A DNA stretch of 64,000 bases from Planctomicrobium piriforme (GTDB lineage Bacteria; Planctomycetota; Planctomycetia; Planctomycetales; Planctomycetaceae). The stretch covers positions 1-64,000 of the forward strand of contig NZ_FOQD01000003.1 in assembly GCF_900113665.1 (NCBI RefSeq). The letters run 5' to 3'. Both the position numbers and the translations under genes were made by a program. Position 1 is the first letter of the stretch. Each line of letters starts with the position of its first letter. The notes under the pieces were generated by a model, which was not told the origin of the DNA, searched no databases, and was given only the letters and a program-made list of their open reading frames with translations. Of the stretch, positions 1 through 8,031 are shown piece after piece.

Positions 1-204
1 CATCAGCCAACACGTCATCTGCTCCGCCGGTGAATGGACGGACAGATGATGACAGATGATTCCGGGTGCGCAAAAAGCGTGCCGAACGTCTGTGGACGTC
101 AGTCCCCTGTTTCCCGAGAAGCGAAAGCCCGGTCCCTTTCGGATGTGACGAGCGTTCAATAGGCTGTATTCATCACTTCACATGTATGCGAGGGGACGTT
201 TCTG
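1..204. other. Intergenic leader, no gene seen
   Basis: No convincing coding frame. The stretch contains a reiterated ACAGATGATG word near 41-60 and ends in a purine-rich ribosome-binding region (GAGGGGA at about 190-196) just before the TTG start at 205. Any upstream operon partner, such as the MoxR/DUF58 genes that often precede this kind of protein, lies outside the window. Confidence 0.5.
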
Positions 205-2574
205 TTGGGGCGATCGGAAACACTCAGTTCCGTCGTGCTGGGCAGTCCGGGTTCGAGCGGACTGGTGCTGGCCTGCCTGGCCGTTTTCTTCGTCCTGTTG
301 CTGATCGCGGCAATCCGTTCCACATTGCCCCCGCGCTGGAAGTGGGGCTTGTTTGCCCTGAAAGTCCCGGCGGTTGCTCTGCTCGCGGTCTGCCTGCTTG
401 ATCCTCTGGTGACGCGGCGGCATGTGAAGCCGGGCGAGAATATCTTTGTGCTGCTGGGAGACCAGAGCGCCAGCATGAGCATGCGGCAGTCCCCCCATTC
501 CAGCGAAACGCGCGGGGAGTGGAATAAGGCCCTGCTGACCGACCCCGAAGCGGCCTGGCAGATCCGGCTCGCCCAGGACTTCGATCTGCGCCGCTACACA
601 TTCGGAGCGTCAGTTGCCGGCGTCGAGAATTTTTCCGAAATGAAATTCGACGCGCCTGCCAGCAATCTTGCTGCCGCGTTGAAGACGTTAAACGGTCGCT
701 TTAAGGGACAAGCCCTCGCCGGAGTCTTTCTCTTCTCAGACGGCAACAGCACCGACGACATCGCCGAATTGCCCAAGGGGAGCGTGGCGGTTTTTCCGGT
801 CGTCAGCGATGCACAGCCGGAATTCAGCGACATTGCCATCGAGAACGTCTCGGTCACGCAAACCAATTTCGAAGATTCCCCCGTCACGATTCAGGCTCGG
901 CTGACCGCGACCGGCAAGCGTCCTGAAAAGATTCGCGTCACGCTCAAAGAAGCTTCGACGACAGACCCCGCAGCTGAGACGCAAACACAGACGCTGACCA
1001 CCAACGGCAATAGTGATCTCACTGCTCGATTTCAGGTGAAGCCTCCTCGACCTGGCGTGCTGTTTTACGAAGTGACGGCATTGGCGGAAGGTGCTGGCAG
1101 TGATGCCAAAGATCCCGCCGCCAATCAAGAAGCGACGCTGGAGAACAACCATCGTCTGGTGGCGGTCAACCGCGACCCGCATGTGGCGCGGATTCTCTAC
1201 GTCGGCGGACGGCCCAACTGGGAACACAAATTCCTCGGCCGAGCTCTCGCCAAAGACGACCAGTTACAACTGGTCAGCCTGGTGCGTATTGCCCGTAAGG
1301 AAGCCCGGTTTGATTTCCGCGGGCGAGTGGGTGAATCGAGCAATTCACTCTTCCGCGGCTTCAAGGAAGGGGCGGATGAAGAGACCGAAGACTACAGCCA
1401 GCCGGTCCTGATCCGTCTGAATACCAAGGACGCCGCCGAACTCAGCGACGGCTTTCCGAAGGCCAAAAAAGATCTCTATCAGTACGACGCGGTGATCATC
1501 GACGACACCGAGGCAGGCTTCTTCACCCGTGACCAGTTGTCGCTGCTCGACAAGTTCGTTTCCGAACGTGGCGGCGGACTGCTGATGCTGGGGGGCCGCG
1601 ACTCGTTCCGTCACGGCAAATGGGACCACACTCCCGTCGCCGATGCGCTCCCCATCTATTTGAACAAGGCCAGTGAACAACTGGGGGGCGAACTGCATTG
1701 GTCGCTGACGCGGGAAGGCTGGCTCGAACCCTGGACCCGCAGCCGCGATACCGAAACGGCCGAGAAGCAGCGTCTCGAACAGGCCCCGCCACTGACCGTG
1801 GCAAGCCCTTCTTCCGATCTGAAACCAGGGGCACGGGTTCTCGCCAGCGTGCAGGACGAGAGTGGACGCAGCGGACCGGGCCTCGTCGTGCAGCCCTACG
1901 GGCAAGGCCGCACTGGAGCACTGCTCATCGGCGATATGTGGCGGTGGGGACTGCAGGAGCCGAACGTCGAAGCGGACGATGCCGGGAAGTTCTGGCGCCA
2001 GCTCGCCCGTTGGCTGTCTGGTGATGTGCCGCGGCGAATTGATGTCGGCACCGAACCGAGCCGCATGGCAGGCCTGCCGGCGATGTCGCTACGAATTCGA
2101 CTCAAAGACCAGGAATATCAGCCAATGGACGGCGAACGGGTGAGCGTCAAAGTCCGCCAACCCGACGGAACGGAAGTGACGCTGGATGCCCAGCCGAGTT
2201 TGCAAGGGGCCGGTCTCTACGAGGTGACGCATGTCTCGCGTCAGGCGGGGCCGTATCTCGCCGAGGTCACGGCCACCGCGCCGGGCAGTGATCCTCTGAA
2301 AACACAAGTCGGCTGGACGAGCGATCCGGTCGCGGCGGAGTTCCAGTGTTCTGAAGTGAATTTGAAACAGCTGGAAGGACTGGCGAGTCAGACCGGAGGG
2401 GAAGTGGTGAAACGAAGTCAGCTCGATAAATTCGTCGCCGACCTGCCGTATCGGAACCTTCCCGTCATGGAGACTGAAACGACGCCGCTCTGGCACCGTC
2501 CCTGGATTCTGCTGAGCGCGTTGTCGCTGCTGGCGGCGGAATGGGGCCTGCGCCGCTGGAGGGGCCTGGCATGA
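205..2574 (+). CDS. Membrane-anchored VWA / glutamine-amidotransferase-like protein
   Basis: A 789-residue protein of the BatA-like planctomycete group. Two N-terminal membrane segments (about residues 18-37 and 48-66) precede a von Willebrand A-like domain whose MIDAS signature DQSAS begins at residue 86. A beta-sandwich stretch follows, then a class-I glutamine-amidotransferase-like fold (RILYVGGRPNWEHKF, later RGGGLLMLGG) that shows no obvious catalytic Cys. The C-terminus has one more membrane helix and a basic tail. The start is TTG with GAGGGGA about 9 nt upstream. The family usually sits beside MoxR ATPase and DUF58 genes; those are not visible here. A role in cell-envelope complex assembly is an inference. 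It overlaps the next gene by ATGA, so the two are probably co-translated. Confidence 0.75.
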   Translation: MGRSETLSSVVLGSPGSSGLVLACLAVFFVLLLIAAIRSTLPPRWKWGLFALKVPAVALLAVCLLDPLVTRRHVKPGENIFVLLGDQSASMSMRQSPHSSETRGEWNKALLTDPEAAWQIRLAQDFDLRRYTFGASVAGVENFSEMKFDAPASNLAAALKTLNGRFKGQALAGVFLFSDGNSTDDIAELPKGSVAVFPVVSDAQPEFSDIAIENVSVTQTNFEDSPVTIQARLTATGKRPEKIRVTLKEASTTDPAAETQTQTLTTNGNSDLTARFQVKPPRPGVLFYEVTALAEGAGSDAKDPAANQEATLENNHRLVAVNRDPHVARILYVGGRPNWEHKFLGRALAKDDQLQLVSLVRIARKEARFDFRGRVGESSNSLFRGFKEGADEETEDYSQPVLIRLNTKDAAELSDGFPKAKKDLYQYDAVIIDDTEAGFFTRDQLSLLDKFVSERGGGLLMLGGRDSFRHGKWDHTPVADALPIYLNKASEQLGGELHWSLTREGWLEPWTRSRDTETAEKQRLEQAPPLTVASPSSDLKPGARVLASVQDESGRSGPGLVVQPYGQGRTGALLIGDMWRWGLQEPNVEADDAGKFWRQLARWLSGDVPRRIDVGTEPSRMAGLPAMSLRIRLKDQEYQPMDGERVSVKVRQPDGTEVTLDAQPSLQGAGLYEVTHVSRQAGPYLAEVTATAPGSDPLKTQVGWTSDPVAAEFQCSEVNLKQLEGLASQTGGEVVKRSQLDKFVADLPYRNLPVMETETTPLWHRPWILLSALSLLAAEWGLRRWRGLA

Positions 2575-3620
2575 GCCGCGATTTCTTTCGACAAACTTGT
2601 GCCGGTTTCTTGGAGAAACAGGAGACTGTCGTCCCTCGCTCGCCGTTTTTTCAAATGCTGCTGATTGCGGTCTTGCTCTGCACTTCTGTCAGCACTCAAG
2701 CAGACGAGAAGCCGACTGCACCGCGCGGGGATCTGTTGCTGGTCATCGGTTCGCCCGGCGAGCCGGAGTATCAGAAACAGTTCGAAGAGTGGGCGAAGAA
2801 ATGGTCCGCCGCGGCCCAGACCGGCCATGTCACGGTCACACAGCTCGGCGAACAAGACAACACGGCGACGACCTCAGGGATTGAATCAGCGCTACACAAG
2901 CTCTCGCAGGAAAACACACTGCCATTGTGGATCGTGCTGATCGGGCATGGCACGTTTGATGGCCGCTCGGCGAAGTTCAATCTCCCCGGTCCAGACCTGG
3001 AACCGGGCCAGCTCAAAAACTGGCTACAAGCGATGACCCGACCAGTCAGCGTCATCGATTGTTCGTCATCGAGCGCGCCGTTTCTGATGGAGCTATCTGC
3101 CCCACGTCGAGTCGTCATCAGCGCGACTGCCAGCGGGAATGAAGTGAACTTTGCACGCTTTGGCGGGTACCTAGCCAGTTCGATCAACGATCTCGCGGCC
3201 GACCTCGACAAGGACCAACAGGTGTCGCTGCTCGAAGCCTTCCTGAAGGCCTCTTCATTGACCGAAGAGTTCTACAACGCGGAAGGCCGTTTACCGACCG
3301 AGCATGCCGTAATCGACGACAACGGCGACCACCGCCCGGTCCCCCTCAGCGGCTTTGACGGCATCCGTCCGATTCAGAGAATCGAATCCGGCAATCAGTT
3401 GCCAGACGGCCTACTGGCTCATCAATGGCACCTCTGCCCCAGCGATGAGGACGCGAACCTTCCGCCGGAAGTGATCGCCAAACGCAACGAACTCGAACTC
3501 CAGATCGCGCAGCTCCGCTCACGCAAACAAAAGCTGCCGGAAGACCAGTACTACAAGGAACTGGAGAAGCTGCTATTGGAGATGGCCCGACTGCTGGTGA
3601 AGCCGACGCCGGACTCGTAG
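2571..3620 (+). CDS. Secreted caspase-fold (C13/C14-like) protein, putative
   Basis: 349 residues from the ATG at 2571, which overlaps the previous stop (ATGA); a longer frame from 2541 is less likely. A hydrophobic stretch at residues 26-43 ending in STQA looks like a late signal sequence. The body has the order of a caspase/legumain-type fold: beta-strand LWIVLIGHGTFDG with His126, then PVSVIDCSSSSAPF with Cys164 after a strand, then VVISATASG, resembling the His-Gly...Asp-Cys dyad of clan CD peptidases. The C-terminal 60 residues are charged and helical. The fold assignment rests on motif order only; protease activity is inferred. Coupling to the VWA/GATase protein suggests a shared envelope function. 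Confidence 0.55.
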   Translation: MSRDFFRQTCAGFLEKQETVVPRSPFFQMLLIAVLLCTSVSTQADEKPTAPRGDLLLVIGSPGEPEYQKQFEEWAKKWSAAAQTGHVTVTQLGEQDNTATTSGIESALHKLSQENTLPLWIVLIGHGTFDGRSAKFNLPGPDLEPGQLKNWLQAMTRPVSVIDCSSSSAPFLMELSAPRRVVISATASGNEVNFARFGGYLASSINDLAADLDKDQQVSLLEAFLKASSLTEEFYNAEGRLPTEHAVIDDNGDHRPVPLSGFDGIRPIQRIESGNQLPDGLLAHQWHLCPSDEDANLPPEVIAKRNELELQIAQLRSRKQKLPEDQYYKELEKLLLEMARLLVKPTPDS

Positions 3621-3626
3621 GGGCGG

Positions 3627-3684
3627 GGTTTAAGGTTGATGGTTGAATAAAACTCGTTAAACCTTAAACCATCAACCTTCAACC
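3627..3684. repeat. Word-repeat palindrome between convergent genes
   Basis: An 18-nt stem (3627-3644 with 3667-3684, one mismatch) built from TTTAAGGTTGATGGTT words. It starts 7 nt after the stop of the caspase-like gene, and the right arm contains the TGA stop of rfbA (3679-3681). It could act as a bidirectional transcription end for this convergent pair. Confidence 0.75.
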
Positions 3685-4560
3685 CTCTAACAAATCCAGC
3701 AGATACGCTCCATACGCGCTCTTCCCGAGCGGCTGAGCGAGTTTCTTGAGTTGTTCGTCGTTGATGTAGCCGAGTTGCCAGGCGATTTCTTCAGGCACGC
3801 AGATCTTCTGTCCCTGTCGGCTTTCGATCGCTTCGACGAAACCCGACGCCTGGAGCAGTGCCGATGGGGTGCCGGTGTCGAGCCAGGCAAAGCCGCGGCC
3901 CATCAATTCGACATTCAGCTTACCGTTGTCCAGGTAGGTCTGATTGATCGACGTGATCTCCAGTTCTCCCCGAGCAGAAGGTTTCACCTGTTTTGCGATC
4001 GAGATGACGTCGTTGTCGTAGAAGTAGAGACCGGTCACCGCGTAGCGAGATTTGGGGTGCGTTGGCTTTTCTTCGATATCGACGGCCCGGCCTTGCGGGT
4101 CGAACGAGATCACGCCGTAACGTTCCGGATCGCGAACCCGATAGGCGAAGACGGTGGCGCCGTCCGTGCGGTCTTTGGCGTTCTGCAAGAGCTTCTGCAG
4201 ATCGTGGCCGTAAAAGATGTTGTCCCCCAGGACGAGACACACATTGCCAGAGCCGATGAACTTTTCGCCGATCAGAAAGGCTTCGGCCAGACCCCGCGGC
4301 TGGTCCTGTTCGGCATATTGAATCGAAACGCCCAGCCCCTGGCCGTCTCCGAGTAACCGCTTGTAATTCGGCAGGTCGACCGGCGTGCTGATGACCAGAA
4401 TCTCGCGAATCCCTGCCAGCAGCAACACGCTCAGCGGGTAGTAGATCATCGGCTTGTCGTAGATCGGCAGCAACTGCTTGCTGACGACCGCCGTCATGGG
4501 ATGCAGCCGCGTTCCGGCGCCGCCGGCCAGAATGATTCCCTTGGTCGCAGACTGTGACAC
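3679..4560 (-). CDS. rfbA: Glucose-1-phosphate thymidylyltransferase
   Basis: 293 residues, normal for RmlA. It makes dTDP-glucose from dTTP and glucose-1-phosphate, the first step to dTDP-L-rhamnose for surface polysaccharides. The N-terminus carries the nucleotidyltransferase signature LAGGAGTRLHPMT, followed by KQLLPIYDKPMIYYPL and VLGDNIFYG; the sugar-binding region has EEKPTHPKSRYAVTGLYFYD. No rfbB, rfbC or rfbD lies next to it, so the rhamnose genes must be elsewhere. The last codon and stop fall inside a word-repeat palindrome, so the extreme C-terminus (LLEG) abuts repeat DNA. Confidence 0.93.
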   Translation of the reverse strand: MSQSATKGIILAGGAGTRLHPMTAVVSKQLLPIYDKPMIYYPLSVLLLAGIREILVISTPVDLPNYKRLLGDGQGLGVSIQYAEQDQPRGLAEAFLIGEKFIGSGNVCLVLGDNIFYGHDLQKLLQNAKDRTDGATVFAYRVRDPERYGVISFDPQGRAVDIEEKPTHPKSRYAVTGLYFYDNDVISIAKQVKPSARGELEITSINQTYLDNGKLNVELMGRGFAWLDTGTPSALLQASGFVEAIESRQGQKICVPEEIAWQLGYINDEQLKKLAQPLGKSAYGAYLLDLLEG

Positions 4561-4695
4561 GCTGTGCTCGCTTCCTGAAGCAGACGGAGACCTGATGCGA
4601 ATGAACGCCGAAAGGGCGTGGGCGGATTATTTCGATTCCTGCCCAGCGCGACAACACTGGATGGCAGGCTGGCAAAGCATCGGAAACGGAAAAGG

Positions 4696-4817
4696 TCTCA
4701 CGCAAAGGCGCAGAGGCGCAAAGAAAAAATCTAAGTGGCGCGAGTCGATTGCGGTAAAGGCGTCCATGATGACGTGAATTTGTTGCGACCTTCGCGGCTT
4801 TGCGCCTTTGTGTGAGA
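4696..4817. repeat. Word-repeat palindrome (CTCACGCAAAGGCGC type)
   Basis: Arms 4696-4723 and 4790-4817 are imperfect inverted repeats of about 28 nt rich in AAAGGCGC words, with a 66-nt spacer. It fills the gap between divergent rfbA and convergent-facing PNPOx DNA (4561-4843), in which no gene is seen. A second member of the same sequence type lies at 5951-6030. Confidence 0.75.
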
Positions 4818-4843
4818 CTTATCTCTTTTAAAGAGGAGCGATT

Positions 4844-5452
4844 TCATGGCTCGATCCAAGTTCCCTCACAGCTCTCCCCTGATGTCCAGAATTTTGCTCT
4901 GAAATTTCCGCTGCGTCGAAGTTGCAAGATTTCCCACGAGTGCGCTTTGATTTCCACAACGGCGAAATGATCGCGGCCGTGCGCGCGTTGTTCCTCTGTC
5001 AATCCGGTCTCGGGAAGTTCAGAAGAAAGATTCGTACTCGGCGGATCGATCAAGGCGCCTGGCGGTTGTAAACCGACGTAGTTTCGTCGGCTGTCGACCG
5101 GAATTCGCTCCCAAAACAACTTCGACAACGTGTCATTGAGATGGAGCCGGGCGCGACCGGAGACCGTCATCTGCACGCGCGAGACGGCATCGTAACAGAG
5201 ACAGGAGATGCGCGGGTCACGTTGCAGCTCTGCAATTTTTGGCGACCGGAGATCAGTGAAGAAGACCATTTGCCAGTTCTCGGGACCGACTGCCCGCAAA
5301 ATCACCGTCCGCTGGCGAGGGCCGTTCTCAGAGACCGTCCCAAGCACCATGTGTGACCACGGGTGCGACAGATTACTGGCCGCGAGCCCCAATTCCGTCC
5401 AGGCCGTCGTCGTCCAGGCATCGAGCGTGAGTTCAGTCGCTTCAAACACCAT
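4844..5452 (-). CDS. Pyridoxamine 5'-phosphate oxidase family flavoprotein
   Basis: 202 residues with the split-barrel FMN-binding fold. Recognisable PNPOx-like elements are the N-terminal MVLGTVSENGPRQRTVILR strand pair (FMN phosphate-binding Arg), QMVFFTDLRSPKIAELQRDP, and the C-terminal WEILQLR substrate-side motif. It resembles the Alr4036/FMN-binding subgroup rather than canonical PdxH, whose C-terminal RxxP-type ending is absent, so vitamin B6 oxidation should not be assumed. The downstream DUF202 gene is on the same strand but upstream in transcription, 21 nt away, so they may be co-transcribed. ATG start with GGAGAG immediately before it. Confidence 0.8.
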   Translation of the reverse strand: MVFEATELTLDAWTTTAWTELGLAASNLSHPWSHMVLGTVSENGPRQRTVILRAVGPENWQMVFFTDLRSPKIAELQRDPRISCLCYDAVSRVQMTVSGRARLHLNDTLSKLFWERIPVDSRRNYVGLQPPGALIDPPSTNLSSELPETGLTEEQRAHGRDHFAVVEIKAHSWEILQLRRSGNFRAKFWTSGESCEGTWIEP

Positions 5453-5473
5453 CTCTCCGATCTGTATTTGGCT

Positions 5474-5848
5474 CTACGCCAGCACCTGAATGATCAGCAG
5501 AATGCCCACAATGGCGACCGACAGCGAGAGTACGATGGGCATCACGGGCGCGGAGGGGGAGGGCATCTCGCCGATCTTCAACGTCTTACAGAAATCGCGG
5601 TACCGCAGGCTGCCGATGATTGTCGCCACGGCTCCCAGCAACACCAGCGTGGCGCCGATCCAGGGAGAAAATGTCGACGAGTGGACCGGCCCCCCTTGAG
5701 CGCTGATCACTTTGAGAAACAACCCGAATCTCGCCACCACGAAACCAAACGCCATGATCCCGATGCCGGTCCGCAGCCAGGCGAGCAACGTCCGCTCGGC
5801 CGCAAAGTACACACGCGGATCCTGCAGTGGAGAGGGATTGTCGGTCAT
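5474..5848 (-). CDS. DUF202 (YidH-type) inner-membrane protein
   Basis: 124 residues. The DUF202 signature lies at the N-terminus: RVYFAAERTLLAWLRTGIG, then a first helix FGFVVARFGLFL. Two further helices follow (IGATLVLLGAVATIIGSLRY and PIVLSLSVAIVGILLIIQV), giving the usual three-helix topology. No biochemical function is established for the family. It is transcribed just ahead of the PNPOx-family gene. Confidence 0.85.
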   Translation of the reverse strand: MTDNPSPLQDPRVYFAAERTLLAWLRTGIGIMAFGFVVARFGLFLKVISAQGGPVHSSTFSPWIGATLVLLGAVATIIGSLRYRDFCKTLKIGEMPSPSAPVMPIVLSLSVAIVGILLIIQVLA

Positions 5849-5950
5849 TGCGAGTTTCAGTAGTCAGTGATCAGTTTGAATTTCAAAGTCAGAGCCAAGC
5901 TAACAGACCGCCACAAGCCGGTGAAGCCGCATTCATGAGAGGCGGAATAT

Positions 5951-6030
5951 CTCATGCCAAGGCGAGGAGGCGCAAAGGTAGGATCCTTTGCTGGCGGATT
6001 TTCTTTGTGTTTTTTGCGCCTTGGCGTGAG
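5951..6030. repeat. Word-repeat palindrome (second CAAAGGCGC type)
   Basis: Arms 5951-5977 and 6003-6030 (CTCATGCCAAGGCG... / ...GCGCCTTGGCGTGAG) pair with a few bulges. It occupies the 329-nt gap 5849-6177 between divergent genes; nothing else is seen in that gap. Confidence 0.75.
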
Positions 6031-6177
6031 ACTTCAACTGCTGTTTCATTTCAGGCAACTGCGTTCCCGGAGTTGGAAATCCCACGGCAAAAGTGTGCAT
6101 CCGATCCGCAGAACCGGTAAAGTCACGGGGCACGGGTCAGTCGAGCCCCGGCATCTTGGCCTAGTCGTCGAAACTGC

Positions 6178-6705
6178 ATGAAACGCCGCCGACAACATCA
6201 GTTGATCTCGCAACGCACGCGTTTTTTCACGTGCATGGCGATGCTGTTGCTGTACGGGGTCGGGATGTCAGGCATCCCAGTCGGGCCAGGTGCCTTGCCG
6301 ACCGGTTGCCAGTGCGACAAACAGCTCAAGGCCACGGGCAACTGCTGCTGCGAGAAAAAGCTAAGTACTCAGTGTGAAACAAAGTCCGGCAATTCGAAAG
6401 CCGTTCGCTCCTGCTGTGCCAAGAAACAAGTTGTCGCCGAACAGGCCGCGGCAGAGCAAAAGCCCGCCTGCTGCAAGTCGGCAAAGAAACCGTCTCATCC
6501 GAATGAAGTCTCCATCGGTCCTTGCGGGTGCGATGTCCTTGCTGAGATGGGCTTACTTCTGAATCTCGATCCCCGGCTCCCCTCGGTTCTGGCGGGAGTG
6601 GCCAGCGCCGACGAGTGGAATGCGGCCGTCTGCCTGGGACATGATCGCTTCGAAAGCCGGAGTCTCGCGCCGGAAACGCCCCCTCCGAAACAGTTCTCCG
6701 TCTGA
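6178..6705 (+). CDS. Cys-rich secreted protein of unknown function
   Basis: 175 residues with a basic N-terminus and hydrophobic segment (about residues 16-40), consistent with export. The central part is dense in cysteine: GCQCDK, GNCCCEKK, SCCAKK, ACCKSAKK and GPCGCD, mostly CC pairs separated by Lys-rich linkers. This could bind metal (copper or zinc) or form disulfides in the periplasm; neither is shown. The C-terminal third is ordinary. Not assigned to a named family. ATG at 6178 has no clear Shine-Dalgarno. The next gene, DUF1559, is on the same strand after a repeat element. Confidence 0.65.
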   Translation: MKRRRQHQLISQRTRFFTCMAMLLLYGVGMSGIPVGPGALPTGCQCDKQLKATGNCCCEKKLSTQCETKSGNSKAVRSCCAKKQVVAEQAAAEQKPACCKSAKKPSHPNEVSIGPCGCDVLAEMGLLLNLDPRLPSVLAGVASADEWNAAVCLGHDRFESRSLAPETPPPKQFSV

Positions 6706-6752
6706 CTCTTTTGGTCCGGCGAACTGCGCGAGGAATTGGCGTGCAAATCGAC

Positions 6753-6832
6753 AGGTGGGACAGACATTTCTGTCTGTCCAAAGAAATGTCGCTAACGCGA
6801 ATGATGCACAGGCAAAAATGCCTGTGCCACCT
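6753..6832. repeat. 80-bp miniature element with two hairpins and inverted ends
   Basis: Bounded by AGGTGG (6753-6758) and CCACCT (6827-6832). Inside are two perfect 9-bp hairpins, 6758-6779 (GGACAGACA/TGTCTGTCC) and 6806-6827 (GCACAGGCA/TGCCTGTGC). The layout is that of a REP or MITE-like non-autonomous element placed between the Cys-rich gene and DUF1559. Confidence 0.75.
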
Positions 6833-6941
6833 CTCGGCACTTCCGATGAACGCGAAATGAGTTTCGCCGGGTTTCCTCGAAGACAGTCCGGTCGCTGCTG
6901 CGCTGCGAAATGTGCAGCCGACCTGTTCGGAGACTCCTCAC

Positions 6942-7934
6942 ATGACTTCTTTTCAACCGCGCCTACGCGTGCGCGGATTTACCTTGATTGAACTGCTGGT
7001 GGTGATCGCGATCATCGCCATTCTGATTGCCCTATTGCTGCCGGCTGTCCAGCAAGCCCGTGAAGCCGCGCGGCGGTCCCAGTGCAAAAACAATCTCAAG
7101 CAATTGGGGCTGGCACTGCACAACTATGAATCGACGCATCGGGTGTTTCCGCCCGGCAGCCTCGGCTATCCGTTTGTGTGGTCCGCTCAGGCACAGCTGT
7201 TGCCGTATGTGGAACAGGCAGGCCTGCAGAACCTGTTGAACTTCTCTGTCCCGTCAATGCTCGCGTTCGGAGCCGGTTACAACACAACGGCCGTCACGCA
7301 GAACGACACCGCTGCCAAGAACCGCCTGGCTTTGTTCCTGTGTCCGAGCGATGGTGACGGCGTGGCGAACTCGCCGTATGGCGGGATCAGCTACCCGGCG
7401 TCGATCGGTTCTGGAATTAACAGTACCGCCGTCACGACAGACGATGGTTCGAATTCAAATGCCGACGGCGTAATCTTCGCGCAATCGCGTATTGGATTTA
7501 AAAACGTGACCGATGGCACGAGTAATACGGTGGCCTTCGGCGAACAACTGCTCGGCGATGGAACCGACAGCACTCCTGGAGCATCCGATTACCGGCGGCG
7601 CGTCGTGCAATTGACGATGGCAACGCAGACGACCGATGCCGCCTGTGCCGCAGGTTCAGCACCGGCGTGGTCGGGTCAGCGCGGAGCCAAGTGGATCAAT
7701 GGTCACCTCGCGGACACGATGTACAACCATTACTTTGCGCCGAACGCCAAGGTTCCTGACTGCCACAACGACTATCACAATTTCTGCCTGACGAGCGCCC
7801 GCAGCGCCCATGTCGGCGGCGTGCAAATCACGCTCGTCGACGGCAGCGTGCGGTTCGTCTCTGAAAATGTCCACCTGCCGACCTGGCGGGCACTGGCGAC
7901 GCGAAACGGCGACGAAGTGCTGGGCGAGTTTTAA
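6942..7934 (+). CDS. DUF1559 pilin-like (SBP_bac_10) protein
   Basis: 330 residues from ATG 6942 (GGAGAC about 10 nt upstream); the frame opens earlier but nothing supports the earlier start. The N-terminus is a type IV pilin-like prepilin segment: G-FTLIELLVV with Glu at mature position 5, then a hydrophobic helix ending in PAVQQAREAARRSQC. A C-terminal H-x9-DG motif (HVGGVQITLVDG) and the terminal LGEF are typical of the large planctomycete DUF1559 families. Probably cleaved by a prepilin peptidase and placed in the envelope; its job is unknown. A second copy is at 56134-57288. Confidence 0.93.
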   Translation: MTSFQPRLRVRGFTLIELLVVIAIIAILIALLLPAVQQAREAARRSQCKNNLKQLGLALHNYESTHRVFPPGSLGYPFVWSAQAQLLPYVEQAGLQNLLNFSVPSMLAFGAGYNTTAVTQNDTAAKNRLALFLCPSDGDGVANSPYGGISYPASIGSGINSTAVTTDDGSNSNADGVIFAQSRIGFKNVTDGTSNTVAFGEQLLGDGTDSTPGASDYRRRVVQLTMATQTTDAACAAGSAPAWSGQRGAKWINGHLADTMYNHYFAPNAKVPDCHNDYHNFCLTSARSAHVGGVQITLVDGSVRFVSENVHLPTWRALATRNGDEVLGEF

Positions 7935-7965
7935 TCTTTCCGGCTGAATGCTACTGTCCCTGAAA

Positions 7966-7998
7966 ATTGTCCCGGACGCTCGGAGCGTCCGGGACAAT
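7966..7998 (+). terminator. Strong hairpin after the DUF1559 gene
   Basis: Perfect 15-bp stem (7966-7980 with 7984-7998), 3-nt loop, GC-rich core GTCCCGGACGC. There is no T tract, so it is terminator-like rather than a classic intrinsic terminator. Confidence 0.5.
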
Positions 7999-8031
7999 GA
8001 CAGTTCAATGGATTTTTAGACGGTCAAAGAG

